64,000 nucleotides of DNA from Owenia fusiformis (taxonomy: Eukaryota; Annelida; Polychaeta; Sabellida; Oweniidae). The notes beneath the pieces are model-generated. The model saw nothing but the letters and a program-made list of their open reading frames with translations. It did no database searches and was not told where the DNA came from. The stretch is taken from positions 33,438,866 through 33,502,865 of the forward strand of contig CAIIXF020000001.1 in NCBI GenBank assembly GCA_903813345.2, in the 5' to 3' direction. Below are positions 46,019 to 56,610 of this stretch, in pieces. How positions within the stretch are numbered: position 1 is the stretch's first letter; every line of letters starts with the position of its first letter. Both the position numbers and the translations under genes were made by a program.

Positions 46019-47081
46019 TACAGCTTAACATAATGAATGCTTATAAAAGAAGGGGACCTCAAAAGCTACATAGCTTCAAAATTTGGACACCAAAATGCCT
46101 AGGTCAAAATCTAGGTCAAATTCATAGTTTTTCCTTATTTTTACGATTCTGACACTACACTTTAATAATTTACTTCAAAATTTTGTATACAGGTAGCAAA
46201 GAGTGTGCTAATAGTGTTAGCCTTTTGCCGTCAGAAAGTATTTTGACCCACTTTTGAGATATGGTGTCCGAAAAGTAGGTCAAAATAAAAAGTTCTCCAA
46301 ATTTAACATATGAGCTATGAATTGAAAGTAGGATTTTCCCAGGAATCCAAATCTGCAAACCAAATTTCAATCCGACTTTCGGTTCGGAAGTTATGGCGTT
46401 TTGAAAGCTCAAAAATCGCTAAATTTGGTGCCCCATGTTATGTCAATGAGAAAAAAGATTTTTTTTTAAAGTTTAAAATACCAGATATAAACTGAGTACA
46501 GTTTAACATTCTGAAAGCCTATAAAAGAAGGGGACCTCGAAGGCTATCTAGCTTTAAAATTTGGACACCAAAATGCCTAGGTCAAATTCATAGTTTTTCC
46601 TTATTTTTGCGATTCTGACATTACACTTTAATGATTTGCTTCGAAATTTTGTATACAGGTAGCAAAAAGTGTGCTTATAGTGTTAGCATTCTGCCGTCAG
46701 AAAGTATTTTGACCCACTTTTGAGATATGGTGTCTGAAAAGTAGGTCAAAATAAAAAGTTCTCCAAATTTAACGTATGAGTTATGAATTAAGGGTAGAAT
46801 TTTCTCAGGAATCAGAATCTTGAAACCAAATTTGGATCAAACTTCTGATTAGATAGTTATAGCGGTTTTAAGTCTCGAAAAGTCGATATGATGATATCCC
46901 CATGTTAAGCCAATGGAGTCGAAGATAACATTCTTAAGAGTTGTCTAAATGTCTATATTCTAGCTGACTCAGCTTATTCCGAATGACTCAGCTTACAAGT
47001 ATTTGGATGACTCAGCTTAAAAAAGTCTGAAATCTGGAGTCTTAAATTGAACTTGTTCAATTTACATGTCTAGTTACACTT
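46019..47081 (-). repeat. Family D array 3 (inverted) with terminal hairpin
   Basis: Two core units (GGTTCGGAAGTTATGGCG near 46383 and a diverged one near 46850), then three ATGACTCAGCTT-type repeats (46971-47021), AGACTTT, ATCTGGAGTCTT, and the hairpin AAATTGAAC-TT-GTTCAATTT at 47045-47064. The order mirrors array 2. The hairpin loop differs (TT versus GA) with identical arms. Confidence 0.78.
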
Positions 47082-47089
47082 GATTTGTG

Positions 47090-47580
47090 GTTCACAGGTG
47101 AGATCATTAAGATCTTAAATTGTAGCAACGTTTGCAGTACTCTAGGTATAGTTACAGGGGTGAAATAGCGTTTTCATGTTATCAAATTAAGATTCTGTTG
47201 ATGTTGATCGGGTAGTCAATCGGGTAGTTTAAATGGAAGTTTCCCTTTTTAGAACTTACTTCCTGGTTTTGATTCGATTGAACCGAAGTAAAATTAGAGT
47301 AAGTAGCGATCAATTACTGTTCTATTTATTGAGTTCCAATTATAGTCTTGTTGTGTGATCAATATTAAAACGGGATATGGCGTCAATAACTTGTTATTTA
47401 ACTTTGAAATCTTGTCCGAAAAGTGATGACGTCACCAGGCCTATAAAGTATTTCGCCGATGTAAACTCGAGATGAAAGCTAACTTTCGACGAGGACAGAG
47501 CTCCGTTCAATTTCATAATCTATGTGAAGTTGGACTTGGAAATATTTTTGGACTTTGACAATTTTCATAAGAAAAGTTAA
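47090..47580. other. No gene seen
   Basis: Unique DNA. Short frames only. Confidence 0.25.
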
Positions 47581-47699
47581 AGGTGCAGGTCGAAGGGTTT
47601 TTATAACTTTCTTTTTGGCCCGCTTTTTGGACACCCTGTACGTCGAAGGTGAAGGTCGAAGGTGCAGGTCGAAGGTCGAAGGGTTTTTATAACATTCCC
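47581..47699 (-). mobile_element. Solo end of Mutator-like element, copy 2
   Basis: AAGGTCGAAGGTGCAGGTCG words, GACACCCTGTACGTC, and the terminus GGGTTTTTATAACATTCC, nearly the same as 2071-2146. A second partial terminus (GAAGGGTTTTTATAACTTTC) lies just before it at 47592-47611. Confidence 0.65.
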
Positions 47700-48224
47700 T
47701 CAATAACTACTGAATGAATCTGGAGAAAATTTTCACAAAGGGAAGATACACTGGTCTGGCTCATAAAAAAAAATTTCTCATGAATTTTCTTCGTACATAA
47801 ACATGACTGGGCATAAATATACCATGAATACTCCTCCAGAATCCGCCGCTTCGTCCCTGGGGAGATTCAACGTCTAGTTAAAATCCAAAACTGAATTTGC
47901 AGCGATCGAATGTTCATTTTTTCACTTCAGAAAATATTCTAGTTTCTATTTTTGATGACCATTATCAACTTCCAAGAGCCTAAAGAGCTCGAAATCGCAA
48001 TCCATTTGCTCCACATTTTCGTTGTGATCGTATTTGGCCGCCATTTTGTACGATTTGTTCACTAAAAACGACTTAAACACTGTTTAAATTGTTGAATTGA
48101 GAATTATTTTACAAAAGATCGCCATTTCTAGGTCAACAGAAAGTCCCCACGTAAGGACTGAATAAATTGGGCAATCTAATTGGATCATAAGAACGGCGGG
48201 AAAAAGTAAAGTTTTTGAAAGTGT
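47700..48224. other. No gene seen
   Basis: Unique DNA with a GCCGCCATTTTG motif near 48040. No gene recognised. Confidence 0.25.
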
Positions 48225-48876
48225 AAAATGAGTTTAAACTGAGTCGACCGGAATCGCCGGCAGTTGCCGGGGATAGTTAAGCACGGGCGACTCCGCTCGC
48301 CGGTAGCATGCTAAAGGTTAATTTACACCAGACCTTGGTGTATACTTCGATGTTAACTTTACCTCATGTAAATAGGTATTTACTAGCAGAAAGTAAACAC
48401 TGATTTACTAGGTGTAAACTTCAATTAGAATTTGTTAAAAGTGAAAACTGGGTGTAAATTAGACTCAGAAAAATCAAAAACTAAGTGTACACTTGACTGA
48501 ATCCTAATTCCAAACGAGGCTCATGCTTTGATCTTTCAATCAAAGCTGGCTTAGCCATTTTGGTTTTGGTAAGTCTTTGCAAAATCCATCCTGATACAGC
48601 CCTGATACAGTTTTACATAATGTTTGATTTTGGTGTTAACTTAACCATTAGGTATTAGTTGTGCATTTGTTCCAGTTTCATCGTCATTGTTCATTTAGTT
48701 ATCTATTTTCTCCAGCTCCAAATTTCTTTTCAATATATCCATTGAATCTTTCTACCTTTTGTGCTTGCCTGTTTGTTCCCCCGATCTTTTCACCTAGAAC
48801 TTATTCTAATCTGCATCATGATGGCATTATATCCTGGGTTGTAATTCAATATGGGTCAGTTTATTTGTATTGTTTT

Positions 48877-50925
48877 TTGCAATCACTCACTTGTCCGTCT
48901 GTCTGTCTGTCCATCTGTCCGTCCGTCCATCCGTCCGTCCGTCCGTCTGTCTGTCCGTCAACAATAGTGGCACGTTTTAAAACCTCTGTCGATAAGATTC
49001 CTGTTTTAAGTTATTTCTGTTCAACATCAATACAGGAAACCCCCCTATGACTCCTGGTTCAAAAGCTCACCTATTTTCAAAATGGCCTATCTATTTTTTT
49101 ATTTTCAGCCATTTTACTTAACATCGATTTGTCTATCTGACTTGCGAAATCCACTTTCTGTCAATAACAGTGGCACGTTTTAAAACCTCTGTCGATAGGA
49201 TTCCTGTTTTAAGTTATTTCTGTTCAACATCAATTCAGTAAACTCCCCTATGACTCCTGGTTCAATAAAGCTTGCCTATTTTCAAAATGGCCACCATTTT
49301 TGTCTCGCGAAATTCACTTTTGACCCATTTCCTAGCTTAACAAATAATTTCATGTGTCCTACATTGTAAAAATCCATTGCAAAGTAAAGAGTAGATGTAT
49401 GAAATAATTTTGTTACGAAACATAAGCGAAAAATTATATCCATTTATTTATTTTGAGCCATTTTAGTTAACATTGATTTGTCCATCTGTCTCGCAAAATT
49501 CACTTTTGGACCATTTACCTTAAACCCTCTGTCGATAGGATTCCCATTTTAAGTTATTTTTGTTCAACATCAATACAAAAAACTCTCCTATGACTCTTGG
49601 TTCAAAAGCTCGCCTATTTTCAAAATGGCCGTCACTTTTGTCTCGCGAAATTCACTTTTGACCCATTTCCTAGCTTTACAAATAATTTCAGGTGTCCTAC
49701 ATTGTAAAAATCAATGTCAATGTAAAGGGTAGATATATCAAATAATTTTGTTACAAAAAATCAGCGAAAAATTGTATCCATTTTTTTTATTTTCAGCCAT
49801 TTTAGTTAACATTGATTTGTCTATCTGACTCGCGAAATCCACTTTCCGTCAATAACAGTGGCATGTTTTAAAACCTCTGTTGATAAGATTCCTGTTTTAA
49901 GTTATTTCTGTTCAACATCAATTCAGAAAACTCCCCTATGACTCCTGGTTCAAAAGCTCACCTATTTTCAAAATGGCCGCCATTTTTTTCTCGCGAAATT
50001 CACTTTTGACCCATTTCCTAGCTTTACAAATAATTTCAAGTGTCCTACTTTGTAAAAAATCCATGTCAATGTAAAGAGTAGATGTATGAAATACTTTCGT
50101 TACGAAAAATCAGCGAAAAATTATATCCATTTATTTATTTTATTATATCCATTTATTTATTTTCAGCCATTTTAGTAAACATTGATTTGTCCATCTGTCT
50201 CGCAAAATCCACTTTTGGACCATTTACCTTAAACCCTCTGTCAATACAAAAAACTCTCCTATGACTCTTGGTTCAAAAGCTCGCCTATTTTCACAATGGT
50301 TGCCATTCTTGTTTCGCGAAATTCACTTTTTGCCTATTTCCTAGCTTTACAAATAATTTCAGCTGTCCTGCATTGTAAAAAGCCATGTCACTGTAAAAAG
50401 TAGTTGTATGACATAATTTTGTTTCAAAAAATCGGCAAAATATTATATCCATTTTTTTTATTTTCAGCCATTTTCGTTAACATTGATTTGTCAATCTGTC
50501 TCGCGAAATCCTCTTTTGGACCATTTGCTTAAAACCTCTGTCGATAGGATTCCAGTTTCAAGTTATTTTTGTTCAACATCAATACAAAAAACTCCCCTAT
50601 GACTCCTGGTTCAAAAGCTTGCCTGATTTCAAAATGGTCGCCATTTTTTTGTCTCGCGAAATTCAATTTTGGCCCATTTCCTAGCTTTACAAATAACTTC
50701 AGGTGTCTTGCATTCCAAAAAGCCATGTCACTGTAAAGAGTAGTTGTATGAAATAATTTTGTTACAATTAAATTATTGGCAAAAAATTATATCCGTTTTT
50801 TTTCAGCCATTTTAATTGACTGAGAGACAGATGGCTTGAAGTAATTTTATAACAAAAAATCAGCAAAAAATTATATCCATTTTTTTCTGTCACCATGTGA
50901 GCCCAGTACCCACGGTACTAATTTT
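48877..50925 (+). mobile_element. HLE-B tandem array, copy 2
   Basis: TTTTGCAATCACTCACTTG, a (GTCC/GTCT)n block at 48893-48958, then about six core units marked by AAAACCTCTGTCGATAGGAT and TCAAAATGGCCGCCATTTTT. It ends with the 3' subterminal repeat CACCATGTGAGC (50891-50902) and the hairpin AGTACC-CAC-GGTACT (50905-50919). The 5' tip with GCTCACATGGTG, the inverse of CACCATGTGAGC, is missing here but present at 62657. Non-coding. Confidence 0.85.
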
Positions 50926-51361
50926 TTTAGACATACATTCATTATATCCTTGAAGACTAACAACTTTTTGGAAAAATGAAGGAAATGAAAAAGTTATTTG
51001 TAAAAGAATCTAGAAGCAAGAGAAGGAAGAGAAGGAAGCAAGACCAAATAAATTATATAGACCCATATTTTATGGGTTTTTCTTGAAAAATTTGAATATG
51101 CAAAAGAGTGTCATTGTGACATCATAATTCAAGATGGCAGATTTGGACTTTTTACAAAACAGAATTATTTTAGCATTTTTTGTTCAAAACTTCAATTTAA
51201 AAATCTGAGCAGAATTACTTACATAGATCTTTAATGGTGATCATTCCCTGATATTTGTACTATAGCATAACTCCTACAAATACTTTTTAAAGCGCTAAGA
51301 CAGAAAATTCCAGGAAAATCCCTATGGTTTTGTTTTTTGCAATTCGTTACGCTTTGGACCC

Positions 51362-53492
51362 CTGTACATACCTGCCAACCTAAGACCAAAATTTTGCGGT
51401 AGATTTTTTTGAAATTGCTGTATTTTTGCGGTAGATTTTTTCAAAATACGGTAGTTTTTGCGGTATTTTCAACAAAATTGCGGTAGTTTTTGCGGTAGAT
51501 TTAAGAAAAAATGGTAGTTTTTGAGGTAGATTTTAAAAAAAGCGGTAGTTTTTGCGGTAGATTTTTTAAAAAACGGTAGTTTTTGCAGTAGATTTTTTAA
51601 AAATACTGTAGTTTCAGAGGTTTGGGGTAGATTTTTTAAAAAAGTGTAATTTTGTGGTAGAAATTTGAAAAAAGCGGTAGTTTTGCGGAAGATTTAGAAA
51701 AAATGCGGTAGTTTTACGGTAGATTTTAAAAAATGTGGTAGTTTTTACGGTAGTTTTTTTGAAAAACTGGAAGTTTTGCGAAAGATTCTGAAAAAATGTG
51801 GTTGTTTTACGGTAGATTTTGAAAAAATGCGGTAGTTTTCACGGTAGTTTTTTGAAAAACCAGTACTTTTGTCGAAGATTTGCCAAAGATGCGGTACTTT
51901 TCGGTAGATTTTGAAAAAATGTGGCAGTTTTTGCGGTAGATTCTGAAAAAATGCGTAAGTTTAACGGTAGATTTTGAAAATTGCAGTAGTTTGTACGGTA
52001 TTTTTTTGAAAAAACGGTACTTTTGCGGAAGATTTTGAAAAAAATGCGGTAATTTTACGGTAGATTTTGAAAATTGCGGTAGTTTTTACGGTAATTTACT
52101 GAAAAATCGGTACTTTTGCCAAAGATTTGCCAAAGATGCTGTACTTTTCGGTAAATTTTGAAAAAATGCGGTAGTTTTTGCGGTAGATTTTAAAATAACT
52201 AGTTTTGCGGAAGAATTTGAAAAGATGCGGTAGTTTTTGCGGTAGATTTCTAAAAAACTAATGAATACAATATGTTAACGCATTGAACTCTCTCATAAAC
52301 CTGTAAACAGACCAACAATTTGAACACTTCAGTGTTTTTATAACTACAGTAGAACCCGCTAAGTGGAACACCTCTATAAGTGGAACACCTCATAGGTGGA
52401 GCAGTGTTTTTTTTCTAAAATTTTGTAAAAACAATTTTTCACATTTTTTCAATTTTTTTAAACATTTTTTCACATTTTTAAAATTTTTGTTTTTAAATTT
52501 CTTTTCAAATTTTTTGAAAATCTCGCAAATTTAAAGACCCAGAAAACGTGTACCTTAAGTATGTTTTGGAACTTTATAAGGTACATATATGATGTACCTA
52601 GAACCTCAGTAGGTATGAAATACATCTGTATTGGATTTGGATACAGGGTTTATCAAAAAATGCCCCTGAAAACTCGACTTGGTATAGGATAAAGCAGTTA
52701 TGTACGGTCGGTTTGGATATTGGTTCATCCCTCGTGAGCTATGCACTGGATATTGGTTCATCCCTCATGAGCTATGCACACCTACCTTCGGTCCCTACAG
52801 TCCCTCAGGTAGATATGCATATCTCCCTCTGGATAAACCCCATATCCAAAACCTCCCAGTACATAACCCTTATGTATTTTCATCAGCGGGCAGATATAGC
52901 TATACGTCCCGCTCCGAGCCGCTACGTTATAAACGCCATTCGCGTCAAACAATCAAACAATGTGAACCTGATGAGGAAGATTGGTATAGGATAAACAGAT
53001 CATCCTATAGTCGGTTCAGGATATTGGGATTATCTCTTGGCCAATATAGTATATCTACCCTCGGGATCTACGGCCCTCGGGAAGATATAATCCCAATATC
53101 CTGAACCTCATATATTTGGGTTGGTGAAGGAATATTACAGGGACAGTACAGGAAGACCTCAATCTTTCAGCATTTCGATCCCAACAATAACGGGAAAATT
53201 TACGGTAGTTTGAACAAAAATACTGTTGATTTTAGCAGAAATACGGTAGATTTTAGAAAATTTACTGTAGATTTTCAAAAATTTACAGTAGATTTTACGG
53301 CCGTTCTCATGGAAAAAACGAGTTTTTAAAAATAAAATTTACGGTAGATTTCGAACAAAAACACGGTAGATTTTTTTACGGGCATCTTTACGGGAAAAAA
53401 TGGTATAATTTTTTACGGTAGTTTGTCATTTCTTTACGGAAAAACGAAACATTTACGGTAGATTTCTGTAAAAATACGGTGGGTATGCTGTA
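51362..53492 (+). mobile_element. GCGGTAG word-array element, TSD CTGTA
   Basis: Element 51367-53487 between CTGTA duplications (51362-51366, 53488-53492). The empty site GGACCCCCTGTATCTTC exists in element F copy 1 near 44790. Ends CATACCTGCCAACC and the complement of GGTGGGTATG. Dozens of GCGGTAGTTTTT and GCGGTAGATTTT words, all on one strand, fill 51395-52250 and 53180-53480. Nested inside are a pogo/Tigger-like end (CAGTAGAACCCGCTAAG, 52347) and an unrelated block at 52640-53107. Confidence 0.85.
52640..53107. repeat. Insert with tandem and inverted repeats inside the GCGGTAG element
   Basis: A mariner-like end (TACAGGGTTTATCAAAAAAT) opens it. A 33-bp direct duplication (TGGATATTGGTTCATCCCTC...) spans 52712-52777. 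Exact 21-bp inverted arms sit at 53013-53033 and 53087-53107 (GGTTCAGGATATTGGGATT...). The 134-codon frame at 52700-53104 is Tyr/Ser/Arg rich and repeats with the DNA, so I do not treat it as a protein. Confidence 0.6.
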
Positions 53493-54004
53493 TCTTCATT
53501 AATAATATTCTCTGATCACAGTGCTTCAAAATTCAGAATATCTAAATGCATTCTCTCCCCCTGCGATAAGCATTCCCAATAAGGATTAGGTGAACTAACT
53601 GTAAATTAAGTTTCAAATCTGACCAATCAGAGTGTGCTCTTGATGTAAATTGGATGTATACTAAAGTGTAAACTAAGTGTAAACTTAGGTGTAAATTTGC
53701 TCATTTGCATGTGAATTTGGTCATCTATTTACTGGGTGTAAATTAAGTGTAAACTGAGTGTAAACCTAAGTGAAAACTTAGTGCGAACTGGATGTAAATT
53801 AGATGTTAACTAAAGTGTAAATTGGGTGTATACTAAGGTGTAAACTGAATGTAAATTAAGGTGTAAATAAGCTCATTTGCCTATGAAATTGGTCACCTAT
53901 TTACTGGGTGTAAAGTTAACATCGAAGTATATACCACGGTCTGGTGTAAATTAAGTGTAAACTGAGTGTAAATTGGATGTAAACTTGAATTCATTTTTGT
54001 TTGG

Positions 54005-54275
54005 GTAAGCATGGCACACTGTCTTATGACATTTTTGGTAGTAGGCGGCCATTTAAAGATGGCCGACATTTACATGAACGTGTGTGTTTTTTTTAAATTT
54101 TCTATGTGCCTACTTAAAAGCATATTACTTTTTCTGATGACAATTTGGCTACTGAACAACCATTTTGAAAATGGTGGCCTTTCTTATGTATTTGCTATAC
54201 ATTTTGTTTGTAAAAATGCCAGCCATTGCTGTTTGATGGGATTTGCTATGCTTTGGCATTGCTGTTGTCTTAGTT
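54005..54275 (+). mobile_element. HLE-A 3' fragment, diverged
   Basis: AAGCATGGCACACTGTCTTA to the terminus TTGTCTTAGTT. The 3' hairpin reads GCTATGC-TTTG-GCATTGC. Both arms have changed relative to GCTACGC/GCGTTGC and the pairing is kept. Confidence 0.8.
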
Positions 54276-54635
54276 AAAGCGGCTCTAAGGTCTGTGGAGA
54301 GAAAAATGGAGAAATTTTACCTTTTCTGAGCTATCGGGGTGAAGTTTGGTCCAACATCTTCTTCCTTATTCCTATTTTATAAAAATGTATGCATATGGCA
54401 ATATTCATCAACCAGTAGAACTGGCAAATCGTTTAGAATCTACAATTCCATACAAGGAGTCCCACTCATAGATTTTTCAAATTCTTTCCAAGTCGACGGC
54501 GAAACACCTAGCGGGCGAAATTGAAACTAATTTTTCTGGCTGCTCGAATCGATAAAATCTCTGATAGTGTGAGTCTTTTTATGAAATCTTTCTTATAGAA
54601 AACACTTAACGATTATTAGAAAGCATTAAAAGTTG
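54276..54635. other. No gene seen
   Basis: Unique DNA. The short open frame at 54339-54524 is not recognised. Confidence 0.25.
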
Positions 54636-54945
54636 AATCCGAAGCGTAATCTGAAATAAAAGTGAAAAAACATTGCGCGGACGTCAGAGAAAAAACTTCC
54701 GGTTTAATAAAAAATGGCGGATGTCGAAGGAGAAAATATGACGCAGAATTAGATGATTTTCCTTTGCCATTATCGATCGTTATAAGGTATGTGCACAAAT
54801 TCTAGTCGCATACATGGAAAATAGATACATTTTTAAAGGCAACAACATATTCAAAGCTTTCATTTTACGATAGGCCCAGGATCATTGGATACGACTCGGC
54901 AATCGATATTCACACTTTAATGAATCATTTAGCAGAGCTCATACT
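54636..54945 (+). repeat. Second long inverted repeat, left arm, with first-exon-like segment
   Basis: Matches the reverse complement of 56050-56610: AATAAAAGTGAAAAAACATT, TTCCGGTTTAATAAAAAATG, CTTTGCCATTATCGATCG, CCCAGGATCATTGGATA. The segment ATGGCGGATGTCGAAGG at 54714 to TATAAG at 54786 is followed by GTATGTGC, a splice donor. This copy carries an in-frame stop and frame disruption after about 12 codons. Confidence 0.65.
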
Positions 54946-55207
54946 AACGGCGTCCCTATAATGTAAGGGACGTCAAAAAAATTGGGGGGACTCAAATTTA
55001 AACTAAATTTCCATTTTTGGGACATAAAACGTCTGAGTAGAAAAAATAAAAAAGCCTGAAAACGAATTATTTTGGTGGGCGATAATAGGTTTGCACTTTT
55101 GAATGCGACATATTTTCTCACTGTAAAATTGATTTCTACCTACAAAATGAGTTCAATTGTTCAAAAATATATACTTACCAAGTAGAAGCTGTCTAATTAT
55201 GATTATT
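54946..55207. other. No gene seen
   Basis: Spacer between the inverted-repeat arm and HLE-A. Confidence 0.25.
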
Positions 55208-55955
55208 ATCCCATCGAACGAAGTATGGAGGGTTATAGGAATGATGGAACACTTCCATCCATTCATCCATCCGTCTGTCCATACGTACGTCCTTCCGTAC
55301 ATCTGTCTGTCTGGGCAATAACCAGGCCTGTCAACTTGGGAACACCTAACATGAGTAACTTGGAAATGTTGAACACCTTCCCTCAAAATGTGGACACCTT
55401 GGTCCAAATTTGAACACCTTGATCCAAATTTTGAACACCTTGGTTTAAATTTTATTACATCTTGCCAAATTTTGAACACCTCAAATTTTTCGCGCTCGCT
55501 GGCGGCCATTTTAGTGCAGATTTTACAGTAATTAAGGTACAATATATAAAACTGTAATAGCAATATGTTTTAAATGTAAAAAAAATTATATAGAACATTA
55601 ATAAAGGTAGCATATTAAAGAAGCATGTGGTAGCTATCTTGAAAAATGGTTGCCATTTTTACATTTTTACCATAACTTAAAAAGTAATAAACTGATTTTG
55701 TTCATATTTGATATTTGAATACTCATAAGCACAGCACACTGTATTATGACATTTTGGCTAGTAGGCCGCCATTTTGAAAAATGGCCGTCATTTACATGTA
55801 TAACTCAAAAAGTAGTGGAGGGATTTTGTTCGTATTTGGTATGTGAATACTATAAGCATGGCACACTGTTTAATGACACTTTTGGTAGAAGGTGGCCATT
55901 TTTACGTTTTTTACTATAACTTTCAAAGTAATAGAGCGATTTTGTTATATCACCA
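55208..55955 (+). mobile_element. HLE-A copy 7, 5' part, with word-array insertion
   Basis: ATCCCATCGAACGAAG start, then a scrambled GTCC/GTCT block. At 55323 a CAGGCCTGTCAACTTGGG element (to about 55500) replaces the unit after GGGCAATAAC. The core continues GGCGGCCATTTTAGTG and three diverged cores follow. Truncated near 55955. Confidence 0.8.
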
Positions 55956-56049
55956 CCAAAAATTGGTGCAATATTGTTATGGCCTCCATTTTTTTTTTGA
56001 CGGCGGTTGGCGATCGGCTTTTGCCAATTGGTGGTTGGCGATCGGCGTC

Positions 56050-56610
56050 TGTAACAAATTCTTACAACTTCCAATAACTTAAAGTGGGTATAAAGACTGC
56101 TGAGTCATGCAGGCCTGTTTCTGTAGAAAAATTTCCAAAAAATATCGTCTACACAGCAAAAATAAGAACGCCGTAAAAAAATGTACGCATTTAGTTCGGT
56201 CTTTTCACGCGAATTAGGTATATGTCACGCATTCCGTTCGAAATTTTTTGTACGTACGCAAAATTTGGATCAAGGTGTTCAGATTTGGACCAAGGTGTCC
56301 ACATTTTGAGGGGAGGTGTTCAACATTTCCAAGTCACTCATGTTAGGTGTTCCCAAGTTGACAGGCCTGCTCATATCCAGTGATCCTGGGCTTATCGTAA
56401 AATGAAAGCTTTGAATATGTTACTGCCTTTAAAAATGTATCTATTTTCCATGTATGCAACTAGAATTTGTGCAAATACCTTATATCGATCAATAATGGCA
56501 AAAGAAAATCCTCGAATTCTTCATCTGCTTCTCCTTTGTCTACGCCATTTTTTTATTAAACCGGAAGTTTGTTCTCTAACATCCGCGCAATGTTTTTTCA
56601 CTTTTATTAT
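56050..56610 (-). repeat. Second long inverted repeat, right arm, with first-exon-like segment and insertion
   Basis: Partner of 54636-54945. Minus-strand ATGGCG at 56548 runs to ATATAAG at 56479 followed by GTATTTGC. This copy has TAG as its third codon. A 260-bp CAGGCCTG element (56110-56369) is inserted at TCAT, where the other arm shows the uninterrupted CGAGTC... sequence. The HLE-C start follows directly at 56609. Confidence 0.65.
56110..56369 (-). mobile_element. Word-array element, short inverted copy
   Basis: Ends CAGGCCTG (56110) and AAGTTGACAGGCCTG (56369). The interior holds CCAAGGTGTCC and TCACGC words, an internally deleted form of 59606-60206. The flanks GTCATG and CTCATA share TCAT. 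Confidence 0.7.

Larger units (their letters stand above)
48225..54000 (+). mobile_element. Element F, copy 2, with two nested insertions
   Basis: An inverted end of about 44 bp (48319-48362, TTAATTTACACCAGACC...) pairs with 53912-53954. GTGTAAAC words lie at both ends in the same orientation. Nested inside are HLE-B (about 48877-50925) and a GCGGTAG element (51367-53487). The rest corresponds to copy 1 at 43486-45215. Confidence 0.65.

Noticed and set aside
52700-53104. 134-codon frame MYGRFGYWFIPRELC
   Set aside because: It contains a DNA-level direct duplication and inverted repeats. The composition follows the repeats rather than a protein family.
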